The notes below the pieces were generated by a model. The model was not told the DNA's origin and searched no databases. It saw only the letters and a program-made list of their open reading frames with translations. A stretch of 64,000 nt of DNA from Burkholderia sp. BCC0322 (lineage in GTDB: Bacteria > Pseudomonadota > Gammaproteobacteria > Burkholderiales > Burkholderiaceae): the NCBI RefSeq assembly GCF_902833045.1, contig NZ_CADFDU010000002.1, forward strand, positions 558,001-622,000. The letters run 5' to 3'. Numbering within the stretch: the stretch's first letter is position 1; each line of letters opens with the position of its first letter. Below, piece after piece: positions 34,326-44,630 of this stretch. The position numbers and the translations under genes were made by a program.

Positions 34326-35024
34326 ATGAAACGCCAATGGATTCAACGCGGTGCGGGCTGGGCGGCGGTGCTGTGCGTGGCGCTGCTGACCGGCTGCACC
34401 AGCTACGTGACGACCCAGGTCACGGCCTTCTCCGACTGGAGCGGCAGCGACGCGACACGCACCTATGCATTCACGCGCACCGATGCTCAGAAGAACAGCA
34501 TCGAGCAGTCGACCTACGAGCCGATCGTCGCGAACGAACTGTCCACGTATGCGTTCCGGCAGGTGCCTCAGGCGCAGGCGCGGTACCTCGTCGGGCTGAC
34601 CTATGCGGTCGGCAGCGATCTCGTGACGGTGCCGCAGCCGGTCTATTACGATCCGTGGTTTGCGCCCGGGCCGTACTGGCGGCGCGGGCCGTGGGGCCCG
34701 TGGGGGCCCTGGGGGCCGATGCCGGCCGGCTACGTCGCGCAGACGTACCAGGTGTTCGACTACACGCTCGGAATCCGCATCACCGAGCGCGCGACGGGCA
34801 AGGAGGTGTACAACGTGTCCGCGCGTACGACCGGCGACAACGGCACGCTGCTGTACGCGATGCCGTTCCTCGCGCGCAGCGCGCTCGCCGATTTCCCGCT
34901 GTCGAACGGCGCGGTCCGTTCGGTCCGGCTGCCGGTCGACAAGCGCGGCGGTCCGGCGGCGCCGGCCGCCAACGAGCGCGCGGTGCCGGTGGCGCCTGCT
35001 TCGGGCGCAGCCGCCGCGAAGTAA
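34326..35024 (+). CDS. DUF4136 lipoprotein
   Basis: 232 residues with a lipoprotein signal (lipobox LTGC, Cys24). The DUF4136 domain follows: DWSGSDATRTYAFTRTDAQKNSIEQSTYEPIVANELSTYAF, a pattern in which the family pairs each protein with an outer-membrane stress or assembly role not yet defined. A striking PYWRRGPWGPWGPWGPMPAGY insertion (about 115-135) gives a Trp/Gly/Pro loop, and the C-terminus is Ala/Pro-rich. GAAGAGG upstream of the ATG. Monocistronic; a GC hairpin at 35039-35061 may terminate it. Confidence 0.85.
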   Translation: MKRQWIQRGAGWAAVLCVALLTGCTSYVTTQVTAFSDWSGSDATRTYAFTRTDAQKNSIEQSTYEPIVANELSTYAFRQVPQAQARYLVGLTYAVGSDLVTVPQPVYYDPWFAPGPYWRRGPWGPWGPWGPMPAGYVAQTYQVFDYTLGIRITERATGKEVYNVSARTTGDNGTLLYAMPFLARSALADFPLSNGAVRSVRLPVDKRGGPAAPAANERAVPVAPASGAAAAK

Positions 35025-35078
35025 CGCGGCTACAGTCTCGGCGCGGCCGACCGGCCGCGCCTGCCATCGTCCGCCCCG

Positions 35079-35651
35079 TCAGACCCCGATGCCCAGCAGC
35101 GCCAGCGCGCCGAGCACGACGAACAGCACGGCCGCGATCCCGTGGACGAGCTTTGTCGGCAGGCGGTGCGCGAAGCGGTCGCCCAGCAGGATCGCGGGCA
35201 CGTTCGCGAGCATCATCCCGAACGTCGTGCCGGCCACGACACCGATGTAGTCCTGGAAGCGCGCGGCCAGCGCGACGGTCGCGATCTGCGTCTTGTCGCC
35301 CATTTCCGCGAGGAAGAAGGCGACGAGGGTCGCACCGAACACGCCGAGCCGCGAACGGTTGGCATTGGCTTCGTCGGCATCGAGCTTGTCCGGCACGAGG
35401 ATCCACAACCCCATCGCGATGAACGAGAACGCGAGCGCCCAGCGCATGATCGACGGGGTGACGAGCGCGCCGAGCCATTCGCCGAGCGCGCCGGCGAAAC
35501 CGTGGTTCACGAGCGTCGCGACGAGCACGCCAAGGATGATGGGGATCGGCTTGCGATAGCGCGCGGCCAGCACGAGAGAAAGCAGTTGGGTCTTGTCGCC
35601 GATTTCAGCGAGCGCGACGGCGCCGGTGGAGATCAGGAAGGCTTGGGACAC
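35079..35651 (-). CDS. GDT1/TMEM165 (UPF0016) family manganese exporter
   Basis: 190-residue, six-helix inner-membrane protein. The two family signatures are present: EIGDKTQLLSLVLAARY (about 16-32) and EMGDKTQIATVALAARF (about 113-129), the repeated E-x-G-D-K/R-T motif that forms the cation site. Family members export Mn2+, and the yybP-ykoY riboswitch directly upstream strongly supports that. The GTG at 35651 (MSQAFLISTG) is chosen because homologues begin there; the longer ATG frame would start inside the riboswitch. The Shine-Dalgarno is weak, which fits riboswitch control. Confidence 0.9.
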   Translation of the reverse strand: MSQAFLISTGAVALAEIGDKTQLLSLVLAARYRKPIPIILGVLVATLVNHGFAGALGEWLGALVTPSIMRWALAFSFIAMGLWILVPDKLDADEANANRSRLGVFGATLVAFFLAEMGDKTQIATVALAARFQDYIGVVAGTTFGMMLANVPAILLGDRFAHRLPTKLVHGIAAVLFVVLGALALLGIGV

Positions 35652-35729
35652 GTATGGGGTTCCACGGGCCGATGTTGTGCGTGCGAGCGACGATCCACGG
35701 CGCGCCGGGCCCTGATGCGGCGCACTGTG

Positions 35730-35872
35730 AACCATCGGTCTCGCCAGGCCTAGGTGGCTGCGCCCGCCATGGCCGTACGGCCAAGTCTGTTGACGGACGC
35801 CTCCGTCACGATGCGCGCCGGGGGCGCGGGACATCGAGCGGAGCGGCTACTCCCCAATGAGGGGCGAATTCT
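35730..35872 (-). promoter_or_regulatory. yybP-ykoY manganese riboswitch
   Basis: On the minus strand, in order: TTGGGGAGTAGCCG (conserved GGGGAGUAG at 35848-35856), then after a variable stem CGTCAACAGACTTGGCC (the conserved CAACAxACU loop), then GGCGAGACCG near 35738-35745 closing the element. These are the landmark sequences of the Mn2+-sensing yybP-ykoY family. It sits about 80 bases before the start codon of a GDT1-family exporter, so it is predicted to switch the gene on when Mn2+ is high. Confidence 0.85.
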
Positions 35873-36023
35873 AGCATGGCGCGTTATGCGCGGGAAAGCG
35901 GTTGGCGGGCGCTGCGCCCGGGGTCGGGGCAGGATCGGCGTACGGCGATCTCCAGCGGTACGGCAGGCCCGGCAGGCGCGGAGGCGGAGGCCCGCGCGTG
36001 CCGGGGCGAACCCCGGCAGGTCG

Positions 36024-37340
36024 TTACGCGGCGGGGCGGCGTGCCGCGCCGCGCTCGTGGACGAGCTTGCCGGCCGCATAGGTGCGGTACACAGCACGGT
36101 CGTCGCCAAGCAGCGCAAAGGCGAACAGCAGCTCCTCGAGCGAATCCGCGCGTTTCGTACGGCGCGCGAGCAGCGGCGTGGCCTGCGGATCGAGCACGAC
36201 GAAGTCGGCCTCGGTGCGCGGTGCGAGCGTGCCTACCGTATCGGTGAGGTCGAGCGCCTGCGCGGCGCCGGCCGTCGCGAGCCAGAACATCCGCGTCGCG
36301 GTCAGGTGGTGGCCCGACAGCCGCGCGACCTTGTGCGCTTCGTTCATCGTCTGCAGCATCGAGAACGACGTGCCGCCGCCTACGTCGGTCGCGAGCGTGA
36401 CGGGCACGTCGTATTCACCGGCCTTGTCGAAATCGAACAGCCCGCTGCCGAGGAAGAAATTCGACGTCGGGCAGTGTGCGACGACGGTGCGCGTTTCGGC
36501 CATCCGGCGGCGGTCCTCGTCGTCGAGGTGGATGCAGTGGCCGTACACCGCGCGCGGGCGCAGCAGCCCGTAGCGGTCGTAGATGTCGAGATAGCTGCGA
36601 TGGCCGGGGAACAGCTCGGCCACCCATTTCACCTCGTCGACGTTCTCCGCGACATGGCTCTGCACGAACACGTCCGGATGGCGGCGCGCGAGTTCGCTGC
36701 ACGCCTCGAGCTGCGCCTCGGTCGACGTCGGCGCGAAGCGCGGCGTGAGCGCGTACATCTGGCGACCCTTGCCGTGCCAGCGGCCGATCAGCTCGGCGCT
36801 GTCGTCATAACCCGATTGCGCGGTATCGCGCAGGAATTCGGGGCAGTTGCGGTCCATCAGCACCTTGCCCGCGATCATTCGCAGGTCGCGCGCGTCGCTG
36901 GCCGCGAACAGCGCATCGGCCGACTGCTTGTGCACCGTGCAGTAGACGAGCGCGCTCGTGGTGCCGCAGGCGAGCAGTTCGTCGACGAAGAAGTCGGCGA
37001 CTTCGCGCGCATGCTCGGGATCGCCGAACTGGCGCTCGGTCGGGAACGTGTACTTGTCGAGCCACGGCAGCAGGCCCGGCGCCGGCGACGCGATCATGTC
37101 GGTCTGCGGATAGTGGATGTGCGTGTCGATGAAGCCGGGCACGATCAGCTTGTCGCGCAGGTCATGGACGATCGCGTCGCGCGCGAGCGTCGCGGCGAGC
37201 TGCGCGTACCGGCCAGCCGCGACGACCTTGCCGTCGTCGACGACCAGGAGGCCGTCGGTCTCGTAGTTCGCGGCCTGGCTCGATTGCGCCGGGTCGCCGT
37301 TGAAGGTCAGCAGCTGGGAACGAAAAGCGGTTTGCGTCAT
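36024..37340 (-). CDS. guaD: Guanine deaminase
   Basis: Amidohydrolase converting guanine to xanthine. Metal ligands: FIDTHIHYPQ (HxH), SHVAENVDEV, and GHCIHLDDEDRRR; also the family stretch LATDVGGGTSFSMLQTMNEA. 438 residues from the ATG at 37340 (MTQTAFRSQL). Downstream of add and xdhC on the same strand; together they channel purines towards urate. The stop codon of a doubtful 115-aa frame overlaps its start as ATGA. Confidence 0.95.
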   Translation of the reverse strand: MTQTAFRSQLLTFNGDPAQSSQAANYETDGLLVVDDGKVVAAGRYAQLAATLARDAIVHDLRDKLIVPGFIDTHIHYPQTDMIASPAPGLLPWLDKYTFPTERQFGDPEHAREVADFFVDELLACGTTSALVYCTVHKQSADALFAASDARDLRMIAGKVLMDRNCPEFLRDTAQSGYDDSAELIGRWHGKGRQMYALTPRFAPTSTEAQLEACSELARRHPDVFVQSHVAENVDEVKWVAELFPGHRSYLDIYDRYGLLRPRAVYGHCIHLDDEDRRRMAETRTVVAHCPTSNFFLGSGLFDFDKAGEYDVPVTLATDVGGGTSFSMLQTMNEAHKVARLSGHHLTATRMFWLATAGAAQALDLTDTVGTLAPRTEADFVVLDPQATPLLARRTKRADSLEELLFAFALLGDDRAVYRTYAAGKLVHERGAARRPAA

Positions 37341-37711
37341 GACGAATGGTCCTGCATCAAGGTAAGGCGAACAGAAGAAAACGAGCGACGTCGCACGAGG
37401 GCAAGGCGGCGACTGGCGAGCGGGCACGGCACGCTGCGTGCGGCACGACCGGATGCGAAAGCGCGGGCGAACGTGGCGGCCGAAGCCGCCAGCGAGTGGT
37501 TGCCGGCGGGCCTCGCAGCCGTTGTGCTCGCGCCCGATGCGGTGGCGAGCGCAACGGCAAATCGCGACGGCAGGCACGCGCGCGCGACGACGAACGGCGC
37601 CGTCGCCGCTCGGGCACGCACGCGATCGCCCCGGCGCAAGGCCGGGCCGGGAGTCGCGAAGCGGATGCCGTAGCCGTGTTTCATCTGTCTAGCGCACCTC
37701 GATGCCGGCCG
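37341..37711 (-). other. 371-base gap between add and guaD with a doubtful 115-aa frame
   Basis: A minus-strand ORF at 37337-37684 (MKHGYGIRFATPGP...) fills most of the gap. It starts after GAGGTGCGC and stops in an ATGA overlap with guaD, which is what a coupled gene would do. But its composition is Ala/Arg/Ser-rich without domains, membrane helices or recognisable family, as expected of a random frame in GC-rich DNA. No promoter or terminator is evident. Confidence 0.25.
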
Positions 37712-38755
<1,044 letters not shown>

Positions 38756-39766
38756 TCAATAGGTAGGGGAAGCCTGCGCGGACGCGTTCGCGTTTGCCTC
38801 GACGGCCTGCAGCAATTGCGCCGCCACCGAGATCGCGATCACTTCGGGCGCCTTGTCGATGATGCCTTCGACACCGATCGGGCAGCGCATCCGTGCGACC
38901 TGGGCCGGGTCGATGCCGATGGCTGCGAGCCGATGATCGAACTGCACGCGTTTCGCGTGCGAGCCGGTCATCCCGAAGTACACATAGTCACCGCGCCGCA
39001 GGATGCGCTCGGCCAGCACGAAATCGAGTGCGTGGTCATGCGTCATCACGACGAAGTAGGACTGCGGCGGTGCCGTGTCGACCGCGTCGGCCGGGGCAGC
39101 GGCCGCTTCGATCGCGAGGTTGCCGATGCCGGCGAGCGCGTCCGCCGGCGGGAACGCCGCATCCGGTCCGTCGATCCAGCGCACGTGGCACGGCAGCGTC
39201 GCCAGTACCTTCACGAGCGCGGTGCCGATGTGCCCGGCGCCGAACAGGACGACGGGGAACGCATACGGCGCGATCGTTTCGGTCATCAGCGACACGCCGC
39301 CGGTTTCCCACAGCAGGCAGTCGGCACGTGCGGCTTCCGATTCGGGCTCGCTCAACAGCGGCGCGCCCGGCGAGGGGCCGAATGATACGCTACGCACGGT
39401 CGCGGCGCCGGCCGCGACACGCTTCGCGAGCGACATGATCCAGCCGAGATCGCCCACATCGAGCCGCTCGAAGGCGAGCACCACCGCGCCGCCGCAGCAC
39501 TGGCCGAGGCTCGGGCCGAGTGCGAGCCGCTCGAGCCGGCGCGCGTGCGGCACGTGCGCGCCATCCTTCAGCAGATGCCGCGCGATCTCGATCGCCTTCC
39601 ATTCCAGATGACCGCCGCCGATCGTATGGCGGGCCGTGTCGCGCGTGACGAGCATCTTGGTGCCGGCTTCGCGCGGTGCGGAGCCGTCGGTATGCGCGAC
39701 CGTCACGAGCACGGCCGCTTCGCCATGCGCGAGCAGTTGCTGCAGATCGCCGAGCCAGGCTTCCAT
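38756..39766 (-). CDS. xdhC: Xanthine dehydrogenase accessory protein XdhC
   Basis: Binds molybdenum cofactor, promotes its sulfuration and inserts it into xanthine dehydrogenase. The N-terminal domain has TVAHTDGSAPREAGTKMLV, GGGHLEWKAIE and GQCCGGAVVL; the C-terminal Rossmann-like domain has VVLFGAGHIGTALVKVL and VMTHDHALDF. 336 residues from the ATG at 39766 (GGAG upstream). The xdhA/xdhB enzyme genes, normally directly upstream, are not here: 575 bases without a clear gene precede it. Confidence 0.92.
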   Translation of the reverse strand: MEAWLGDLQQLLAHGEAAVLVTVAHTDGSAPREAGTKMLVTRDTARHTIGGGHLEWKAIEIARHLLKDGAHVPHARRLERLALGPSLGQCCGGAVVLAFERLDVGDLGWIMSLAKRVAAGAATVRSVSFGPSPGAPLLSEPESEAARADCLLWETGGVSLMTETIAPYAFPVVLFGAGHIGTALVKVLATLPCHVRWIDGPDAAFPPADALAGIGNLAIEAAAAPADAVDTAPPQSYFVVMTHDHALDFVLAERILRRGDYVYFGMTGSHAKRVQFDHRLAAIGIDPAQVARMRCPIGVEGIIDKAPEVIAISVAAQLLQAVEANANASAQASPTY

Positions 39767-40341
39767 CAGCACGCTCCGTTCGGGGCGACGTGGCAGGACA
39801 CGCGGCGCGGGCTGGCGAGCGTGGCGGCAACGATGACGGACGGGAGCGAGGCGGGCCGGCCGCACGGCCGATGCGGTGAGGCGGCAGCGCGCGGACGGCG
39901 TTCGCGGACGGCACCGCCGGATGCGCGGACGCCATGAGAGTGACGGATGCGGATGGTTTGCGTTGTCATGATGAATCCAGTCGACATTGCGGATCGGGCG
40001 CGCGTTACGCAGGGGGAGTGAGACCGCCTGGCCTCGCGCACGTAGATCGCCATCCGGTCATGAAGATAGCACCGCAGGGCGGCGGGAACATCGCGTGGCG
40101 GTGATCCGGGCTATCAGGAGGCGATCATGTCGATCATAGGCCCGCCGCGCGGGATCGGGGCGCCGATGCGTGCACATCGGGCTGAAACGCAGGCGTGGCG
40201 GGGAGCGGCGCGGAAGTCGCACGATGCGCGTTCGCCCGGAGATCCGGGCGGCGGCGGAGTAGGTGTTTACGCTTGACGGCCCAGATGCGGCCCGGGCGAG
40301 CAGGCGAGCGGGCCGCGTACAGGCCGGTCGAAACCGGCCGG
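39767..40341. other. 575-base gap upstream of xdhC
   Basis: Where xdhAB would be expected there is no recognisable coding sequence on either strand. A minus-strand Arg/Pro-rich frame (about 39766-39969, MTTQTIRIRHSHG...) ends in a TGATG overlap with the xdhC start but looks like a shadow. A hairpin GGCCGGT-CGAA-ACCGGCC at 40321-40338 lies at the end of dsbB and may act as its terminator. Confidence 0.4.
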
Positions 40342-40854
40342 TCAGCCCACGAGCTTGCGGCGATGGCGCCAGAGGCTCGCGACGACCGCGATCAGGATCA
40401 CGGCGAAGCCGATCAGCGACCAGCCGGGCAGCAGGATGCCGAGGATCGGCGGGTAGACGGTCTCGCACAGCCCGGCGACCTTGAACATGCCGGGGAACCA
40501 ATGCGCGGGCGGCAGGCTGTCGACGATCGGCTGCAGCGTGTCGAAGCCGCAGCTGAAGCCCGGGTTCATCTGGATCGACAGGTGCCGAGCGGCCGTGCCG
40601 ACGCCGCCGGCCGCGGCGATCGCGATCAGCAGCTCGAGCACCCAGACGCCGCGCCAGTTGCGGATCCCGGCGGCCAGGAACGCGAAGATCCCGATCGCGC
40701 AGAAGAAGTAGCGCTGGATGATGCACAGCGGGCACGGATCTTCGTTCTTCACGTACTGCAGGTAGAGCGCACCGGCCAGCAGGGCGATGCACACCCATCC
40801 GAGCAGCATCAGCAGGCGGCGTTCGCGGCGGAGTGCGAGCGTGTAGTCGTTCAT
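40342..40854 (-). CDS. dsbB: Disulfide bond formation protein B
   Basis: Four-helix inner-membrane quinone reductase that reoxidises DsbA. Both periplasmic cysteine pairs are present: C41/C44 in [10 protein letters not shown] and C102/C130 (FSCGF; AGLCET). 170 residues from the ATG at 40854 ([13 protein letters not shown]). Hydrophobic segments at about 14-33, 48-63, 70-87 and 140-162 fit the family topology. Appears monocistronic. Confidence 0.95.
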   Translation of the reverse strand: MNDYTLALRRERRLLMLLGWVCIALLAGALYLQYVKNEDPCPLCIIQRYFFCAIGIFAFLAAGIRNWRGVWVLELLIAIAAAGGVGTAARHLSIQMNPGFSCGFDTLQPIVDSLPPAHWFPGMFKVAGLCETVYPPILGILLPGWSLIGFAVILIAVVASLWRHRRKLVG

Positions 40855-40993
40855 GTCGGCGGGGTTCCTCGTGGGTCGGTCCGGAAAACAATCGCGCGAT
40901 TTTAGCGCGAACGGTCTGGCACGAAACTGACAGCGCGCGTGCGGCAACCTGCCGCACCGCGCGTCCTGTCCGCCGGCGGTCGGTTGGCCGCGG

Positions 40994-42370
40994 TCAGCGG
41001 ATCGTGTTCAGCACGGCCTCGACCGCCTGGCCGATCGAGAGCAGCGCGTCGTCGCGATGCGGTGCGGCCGCGAGCATCAGCCCGACCGGCGCCGCGTCGC
41101 GCGGATGGCAGGGCAGCGACAGCGCGCACGCGTCGAGGAAGTTGAACGCGCTCGGGTTGCGCAGGATCAGCGCGTTGGTGCGCGTGAACGCGGCGTCGTC
41201 CGCTTCGAGATCGGCGATGCGCGGCGGCACGACCGGCACCGTCGGCGCGACGAGTGCATCGAAGCGCGACCAGACCGTGTGGGCGGCTTCGTCGAGCATC
41301 GCCGTGCGCGCGGCGAGCAGGTCGAGATAGTCGGCCGCGGTCGCGGGTTCGCCCTTCAGGATCCGGGTGAGCACGCGCGGGTCGTACTGGTCGCGATGCT
41401 TGGCGAGCAGCGGGCGATGCCATGCGTAGGCCTCGATCGGCGAGAAGCCGAAGCGGTTGATGTCCGGCAGCCGGTCGAGCGCGGGAAAGCGCACTTCCGT
41501 GACGATCGCGCCGGCGGCTTCGAGATGCTTGAGCGCGGCGTCGAGTGCCGCCACGACGTCGGCGTCGACGCCGTCCGTCACGTAGTTCGTCAGCACGCCG
41601 AGCCGCACGCCTTCGAGCGGCCGGGCGGCCGGCACGTGCGGTTCGAGGCCTGCGAGTATCCGGTCGACGAGTGCACAGCAGGCGACCGTCAGGCCGATCG
41701 GGCCGAACGAGTCGAGCGTCGTCGACAGCGGCACGCCGCCTTGCGTCGGGATCCGGCTCGCGGTCGGCTTGAAGCCCGTCAGCCCGCACAGCGCGGCCGG
41801 AATGCGAATCGAGCCGCCGGTGTCGGTGCCGAGCGCGATGGCGGCCATCCCGTCGGCGACGGACGCGGCCGCGCCGGACGACGAGCCGCCGGAAATCCGC
41901 GCGTCGCCCGGCACGTCGCGGTGGTACGGCGAGTGCGGATGGCCGAAGTGCGGATTCAGCCCGAGCCCGGAGAATGCGAACTCGCTCATGTTGGTGCGGC
42001 CGACCAGCACCGCGCCCGCGCGCTTGAGTCGCGCGACGGCGACTGCGTCCGTGCGGGCGGCCGGCGCGCCGTCGAGCACGCGCGAACCCGCGCGCGTCAC
42101 CTGGCCCGCGACGTCAAACAGGTCCTTGACCGACACGGGAATGCCCGCGAGCGGCGACAGCACGGTGCCCGCGGCGCGCAGCCGGTCGTGCGCGTCGGCG
42201 GCCGCGCGCGCGTTGTCGGCATCGACTTCGGTAAAGACGACCGCGCCCTGGCCCGACGGATCGGTGATCCGGTCGAGCGCGGTATCGACGAGCGCGCGGC
42301 TCGTGGTCCGGCCGGCGGCGAGGTCGGCGGCGAGCTGGGCGAGCGGGGGGAAGGGCGTGAACGTGGTCAT
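40994..42370 (-). CDS. Amidase (amidase-signature family)
   Basis: 458-residue serine amidohydrolase with the Ser-cisSer-Lys triad: Lys in [14 protein letters not shown] (about 84-97), cis-Ser and Ser in [36 protein letters not shown] (about 156-191). Substrate unknown; relatives act on varied amides including allophanate-like and aryl amides. It lies 7 bases after a GntR regulator gene in one operon, suggesting induction by its substrate. ATG at 42370 ([10 protein letters not shown]). Confidence 0.9.
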   Translation of the reverse strand: MTTFTPFPPLAQLAADLAAGRTTSRALVDTALDRITDPSGQGAVVFTEVDADNARAAADAHDRLRAAGTVLSPLAGIPVSVKDLFDVAGQVTRAGSRVLDGAPAARTDAVAVARLKRAGAVLVGRTNMSEFAFSGLGLNPHFGHPHSPYHRDVPGDARISGGSSSGAAASVADGMAAIALGTDTGGSIRIPAALCGLTGFKPTASRIPTQGGVPLSTTLDSFGPIGLTVACCALVDRILAGLEPHVPAARPLEGVRLGVLTNYVTDGVDADVVAALDAALKHLEAAGAIVTEVRFPALDRLPDINRFGFSPIEAYAWHRPLLAKHRDQYDPRVLTRILKGEPATAADYLDLLAARTAMLDEAAHTVWSRFDALVAPTVPVVPPRIADLEADDAAFTRTNALILRNPSAFNFLDACALSLPCHPRDAAPVGLMLAAAPHRDDALLSIGQAVEAVLNTIR

Positions 42371-42377
42371 GGGCGGC

Positions 42378-43058
42378 TCAGGGGCGAAGATGTTGAAGAA
42401 GCGTGGAGCGGAACGAATCGATATGGCTTTCGACGGCCGCGCGCGCGCCGGGGGCGTCACGCGCGGATAGCCGATCGAACAGTTCGCGATGTTCGTGCTG
42501 GACGTCGGCGAGATGGTGAGGTTCGGACAGCGTGACGAACCAGAAGCGCAGCGAGCGCTCGTGCAGTGCGCGCAGGATGTCGGCGAGGACCGAATTGCGC
42601 GCGGCCGTGGCGATCGCCTGGTGGAACGCGCGGTCGAGTTCCATCATGCCTTCGACGTCGTGGGTGTCGACGCACGCCTGCCCAGCGTCGAGCAGCGCGG
42701 CCAGATGCGCGAGATCGTCCGGGGTCGCATGGCGCACGGCGAGTTCCGCGCAGTGTGCTTCGTTGATGCGCCTCACGTCGATCACCGCGACGATGTCGTC
42801 GAGCGACAGCGGCTGCACCATCAGTCCCTTGCGGGGCATCACGGACAGCAGCCCTTCGAGCACGAGCCGGTGCACGGCCTGATGTACCGGCGTGCGGCCG
42901 ATGCCGGTGCGGGCGACGAGGTCGGCTTCGTTGAGGGCGGCGCCGGGCTTCAGGCACATTGTGATGATGTCGCGCTGGATCAGCGCGTACGCCCGGTCGG
43001 CGAGGCTGCCCGACGGTGCGGCTGGGCGCTGGCGGGTGACGTCGGTCAGGGCATTCAT
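42378..43058 (-). CDS. GntR-family transcriptional regulator (FadR/FCD type)
   Basis: 226 residues: winged helix-turn-helix (about 18-85; LKPGAALNEADLVARTGIGRTPVHQAVHRLVLEGLL) and a C-terminal FCD ligand domain with the metal-binding pattern (IDVRRINEAHCAELA, LDRAFHQAIATAARN, EHRELFDRLSARD, SHIDSF). First gene of a two-gene operon with the amidase. A perfect palindrome, GTGATATATCAC at 43140-43151, lies 82 bases upstream and is the likely operator for autoregulation. Confidence 0.93.
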   Translation of the reverse strand: MNALTDVTRQRPAAPSGSLADRAYALIQRDIITMCLKPGAALNEADLVARTGIGRTPVHQAVHRLVLEGLLSVMPRKGLMVQPLSLDDIVAVIDVRRINEAHCAELAVRHATPDDLAHLAALLDAGQACVDTHDVEGMMELDRAFHQAIATAARNSVLADILRALHERSLRFWFVTLSEPHHLADVQHEHRELFDRLSARDAPGARAAVESHIDSFRSTLLQHLRP

Positions 43059-43117
43059 GCGGGGTGCGGCGCGGTGGCCAGACGGGGCACGATCATGGCG
43101 CGGGCGATCGGGAAGCG

Positions 43118-43160
43118 TGGACAATGCCTGGATATTATTGTGATATATCACTGGTGTCCA
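43118..43160. promoter_or_regulatory. Nested palindromic operator between GntR and puuD-like genes
   Basis: Core GTGATATATCAC (43140-43151) is a perfect 12-base palindrome. It is flanked by an outer inverted pair TGGACA (43118-43123) and TGTCCA (43155-43160). The core fits the dyad sites of FadR-subfamily GntR proteins. In a 281-base divergent region it could regulate both the gntR-amidase operon and the glutamine amidotransferase gene. Confidence 0.6.
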
Positions 43161-43339
43161 GTACCGGCGCGTGACGCACCCGCGTTGCCGGCGCGCTCGC
43201 GGGGACGCCGTCCGCCGCAGTTTGCCGCCGACTTGCAACAATATCGACAGGATGTTGCGGGTTTGCCGCTCGATCGTGCGCTGAAGCATAATGAATCCTC
43301 GTTTATCCATACGCGTGAGCGACGTACCAGACCATCGTC

Positions 43340-44515
43340 ATGAGCGAAAACACGCCTTCCCCGGCCGGTCTGCCCGGCACCTCCTCCGTTTCTTCCGATT
43401 CTCCCCGTACCGATTCGGCGAAAGCGCCCGATGCGCCGGCAGCCCAGGCCGCCGCGCAGAACGTCGCTGCTGACGGCGCGTCACCGGTTACGGCTGCGTC
43501 CGGTGCGACAGGCGCCGCCGTCGATGGCGCTGCTGCGGTCGCGCCGCCGAAGGCTGGAACGCCGCCACCCGGATTCGGCGCACAGCCCGATTTCGACACG
43601 CCGCGCCCACCGCCCGCGAGCGCGCAGCATGCTCCGCCTGCGTACCTGAAGCAGAGCGACACGCCGTGGTCGGTGTTCGGCCGGATCGTGGCCGCGCGCG
43701 CCCGCCGGCTGTTCGACCGTGCCGGCCAGCGCATCACGCAGCGCACGCTGCGCATCGGCGTGTCGGCGCGGATCTTCCATCCGGAGCCGGGGGCGAAGGG
43801 GCTGCGGGGCAAGACGCTGCAGTATCTCGAGGAATCGATCGCGCACTGGGTGATGTCGCGTGACGTGCTCGTGTTCATGATTCCGACCGTCGGCCACCAG
43901 GGCATGATTCACCCGAGCAACATCCGCCTGCGCGACTACGCGAAGCATCTCGACGGCCTGTTGCTGCAGGGTGGCGCCGACGTATCGCCGCAAACCTACG
44001 CCGCGTCCGACGCACGCCCGGAATGGCCGGGCGATCGCGTGCGCGACATGTACGAGCTCGAGCTGCTGCACGAGTTCGTCGAATCCGGCAAACCCGTCCT
44101 CGGCGTGTGCCGTGGCTGCCAGTTGATCAACGTCGCGTTTGGCGGCTCGCTGTACCAGGACATCGCCACCGATGTGCCGACCGCGAATGCGCACGTGAGC
44201 GAGCATTACGACCAGCATCGTCATGCAATCCGCTTCCCGGATTCGTCGACGCTCGCGAGCATGTTCCCCGGGCGCAGCGAAGCGATCGTGAACTCGATTC
44301 ACCATCAGGCGATCCGCGATCTCGGCCGCGACCTGAACATCGAGGCCGTGTCGGCCGGCGACGGGATCATCGAGGGCATCCGCCATCGGCGTTCGCCATT
44401 CGTCGTCGGCGTGCAATGGCACCCCGAGTTCCATCGTGCGGGCGGCTCGGAGCTGCTCGACTGCACGCCGCTGCTCGATGCGTTCCTGCGCGCGGCGCGT
44501 GATACCCGCCTGTAG
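43340..44515 (+). CDS. PuuD-like gamma-glutamyl-GABA hydrolase (class I glutamine amidotransferase)
   Basis: 391 residues. The catalytic domain (about 130-385) has nucleophile Cys257 in GVCRGCQLINVAFGGSLYQD and the His361/Glu363 pair in QWHPEFH, matching peptidase C26 enzymes that cleave gamma-glutamyl-GABA in putrescine degradation. The first 110 residues are Ala/Pro/Ser-rich and look disordered, unlike the compact PuuD of enteric bacteria. No other put/puu genes are nearby. Divergent from the GntR-amidase operon. Confidence 0.87.
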   Translation: MSENTPSPAGLPGTSSVSSDSPRTDSAKAPDAPAAQAAAQNVAADGASPVTAASGATGAAVDGAAAVAPPKAGTPPPGFGAQPDFDTPRPPPASAQHAPPAYLKQSDTPWSVFGRIVAARARRLFDRAGQRITQRTLRIGVSARIFHPEPGAKGLRGKTLQYLEESIAHWVMSRDVLVFMIPTVGHQGMIHPSNIRLRDYAKHLDGLLLQGGADVSPQTYAASDARPEWPGDRVRDMYELELLHEFVESGKPVLGVCRGCQLINVAFGGSLYQDIATDVPTANAHVSEHYDQHRHAIRFPDSSTLASMFPGRSEAIVNSIHHQAIRDLGRDLNIEAVSAGDGIIEGIRHRRSPFVVGVQWHPEFHRAGGSELLDCTPLLDAFLRAARDTRL

Positions 44516-44630
44516 CAAGCTACATTCTTCGTATCGCACGAGGGCCGACCGCATCCCGATAAATTCGAGATGCGGCCGTTTCGTTTTGAACGATAATCGC
44601 GAGTTCCGATTCGTTCGCCGGAGTCTGACG

